This document shows, one piece after another, positions 63,960 through 64,000 of a stretch of DNA of 64,000 nt. Under the pieces are notes generated by a model. It made no database searches. It saw nothing but the letters and a program-made list of their open reading frames with translations, and was not told the origin of the DNA. Positions within the stretch are counted from its first letter, which is position 1. Each line of letters starts with the position of its first letter. Both the position numbers and the translations under genes were made by a program. The stretch spans positions 372,001 through 436,000 of the forward strand of contig NZ_FTPP01000001.1 of assembly GCF_900156345.1 (NCBI RefSeq). The letters run 5' to 3'. Source of the DNA: Pontibacter indicus. GTDB taxonomy: Bacteria > Bacteroidota > Bacteroidia > Cytophagales > Hymenobacteraceae.

Positions 63960-64000
63960 TTAGTTAAGCTTATACGGCACGATGAGCGAGAACTCCGGTA
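63960..64000 (-). CDS. possible C-terminal end of a gene continuing off the window
   Basis: On the minus strand an open frame ends in PEFSLIVPYKLN and a TAA at 63960-63962. Only 13 residues are visible. The hydrophobic-aromatic alternation is compatible with the last strand of an outer-membrane barrel, but this is a guess and the gene may not be real. Confidence 0.35.
   Translation of the reverse strand, partial: PEFSLIVPYKLN

Overview
The window reads as chromosome of a Bacteroidota bacterium, most likely Cytophagales/Hymenobacteraceae (Pontibacter-like). The evidence is two secreted proteins with type IX secretion C-terminal domains, -7 boxes of the TAnnTTTG type, many single-cysteine lipoproteins, the gene order ftsX-DUF3098-uppP-truB-ribF, and family-typical proteins such as TamB, a GNAT-nitrilase fusion and cyanophycin synthetase. 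I saw no phage, IS transposase, CRISPR array or rRNA. The only RNA gene I can support is one tRNA-Cys.

Layout. 1-10.2 kb: housekeeping and small envelope genes (deaminase fragment, lipoproteins, PhzF, DinB, a methyltransferase, YihY, DUF2231, pdhB, a TPR/OmpA-like lipoprotein, PspC, a GT2 and YbaB). 10.6-16.3 kb: two large, convergent T9SS cargo proteins. 16.6-19.6 kb: hisS-hutH. 19.6-32.3 kb: an exopolysaccharide locus with an initiating phosphotransferase, a nine-gene minus-strand run (flippase, FkbM methyltransferase, five glycosyltransferases and two O-antigen polymerase/ligase-like proteins) and a divergent Wzz-like protein. 32.3-36 kb: GNAT-nitrilase fusion and a scoA/scoB pair split by a four-helix-bundle gene. 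36-45.3 kb: the ribF-truB-uppP-DUF3098-ftsX operon, tamB-like and divergent tsaD. 45.3-51 kb: thioesterase, smpB, NlpC/P60, HNH, a repeat-filled gap and rpsA. 51-55 kb: AAC(3)-I-like acetyltransferase, DHFR-like protein, psuG, acyltransferase and a lipoprotein with a duplicated HGQPGH motif. 55-64 kb: tRNA-Cys, repeat mosaic, cphA, coiled-coil protein, TPMT-type methyltransferase, kdsA, DUF695/RraB-like protein and an O-methyltransferase-like protein.

The most unusual signal is not a gene. The 7-mer AGGTATA (or TATACCT) occurs about 125 times by my hand scan, against about 8 expected at even base composition. It appears in both orientations about equally, in genes and between them, in all reading phases, and it forces rare ATA and CTA codons. 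It resembles a HIP1-like or uptake-signal-like genome-wide oligomer. It is absent from rpsA and from a 3.7 kb stretch of the polysaccharide locus. A second layer is a set of modular, hairpin-forming intergenic repeats, shared between 45.3, 48.3-48.7, 55.4-56.0, 59.0 and 61.0 kb. One of them shows compensatory stem changes, and one forms a 191 bp palindromic unit.
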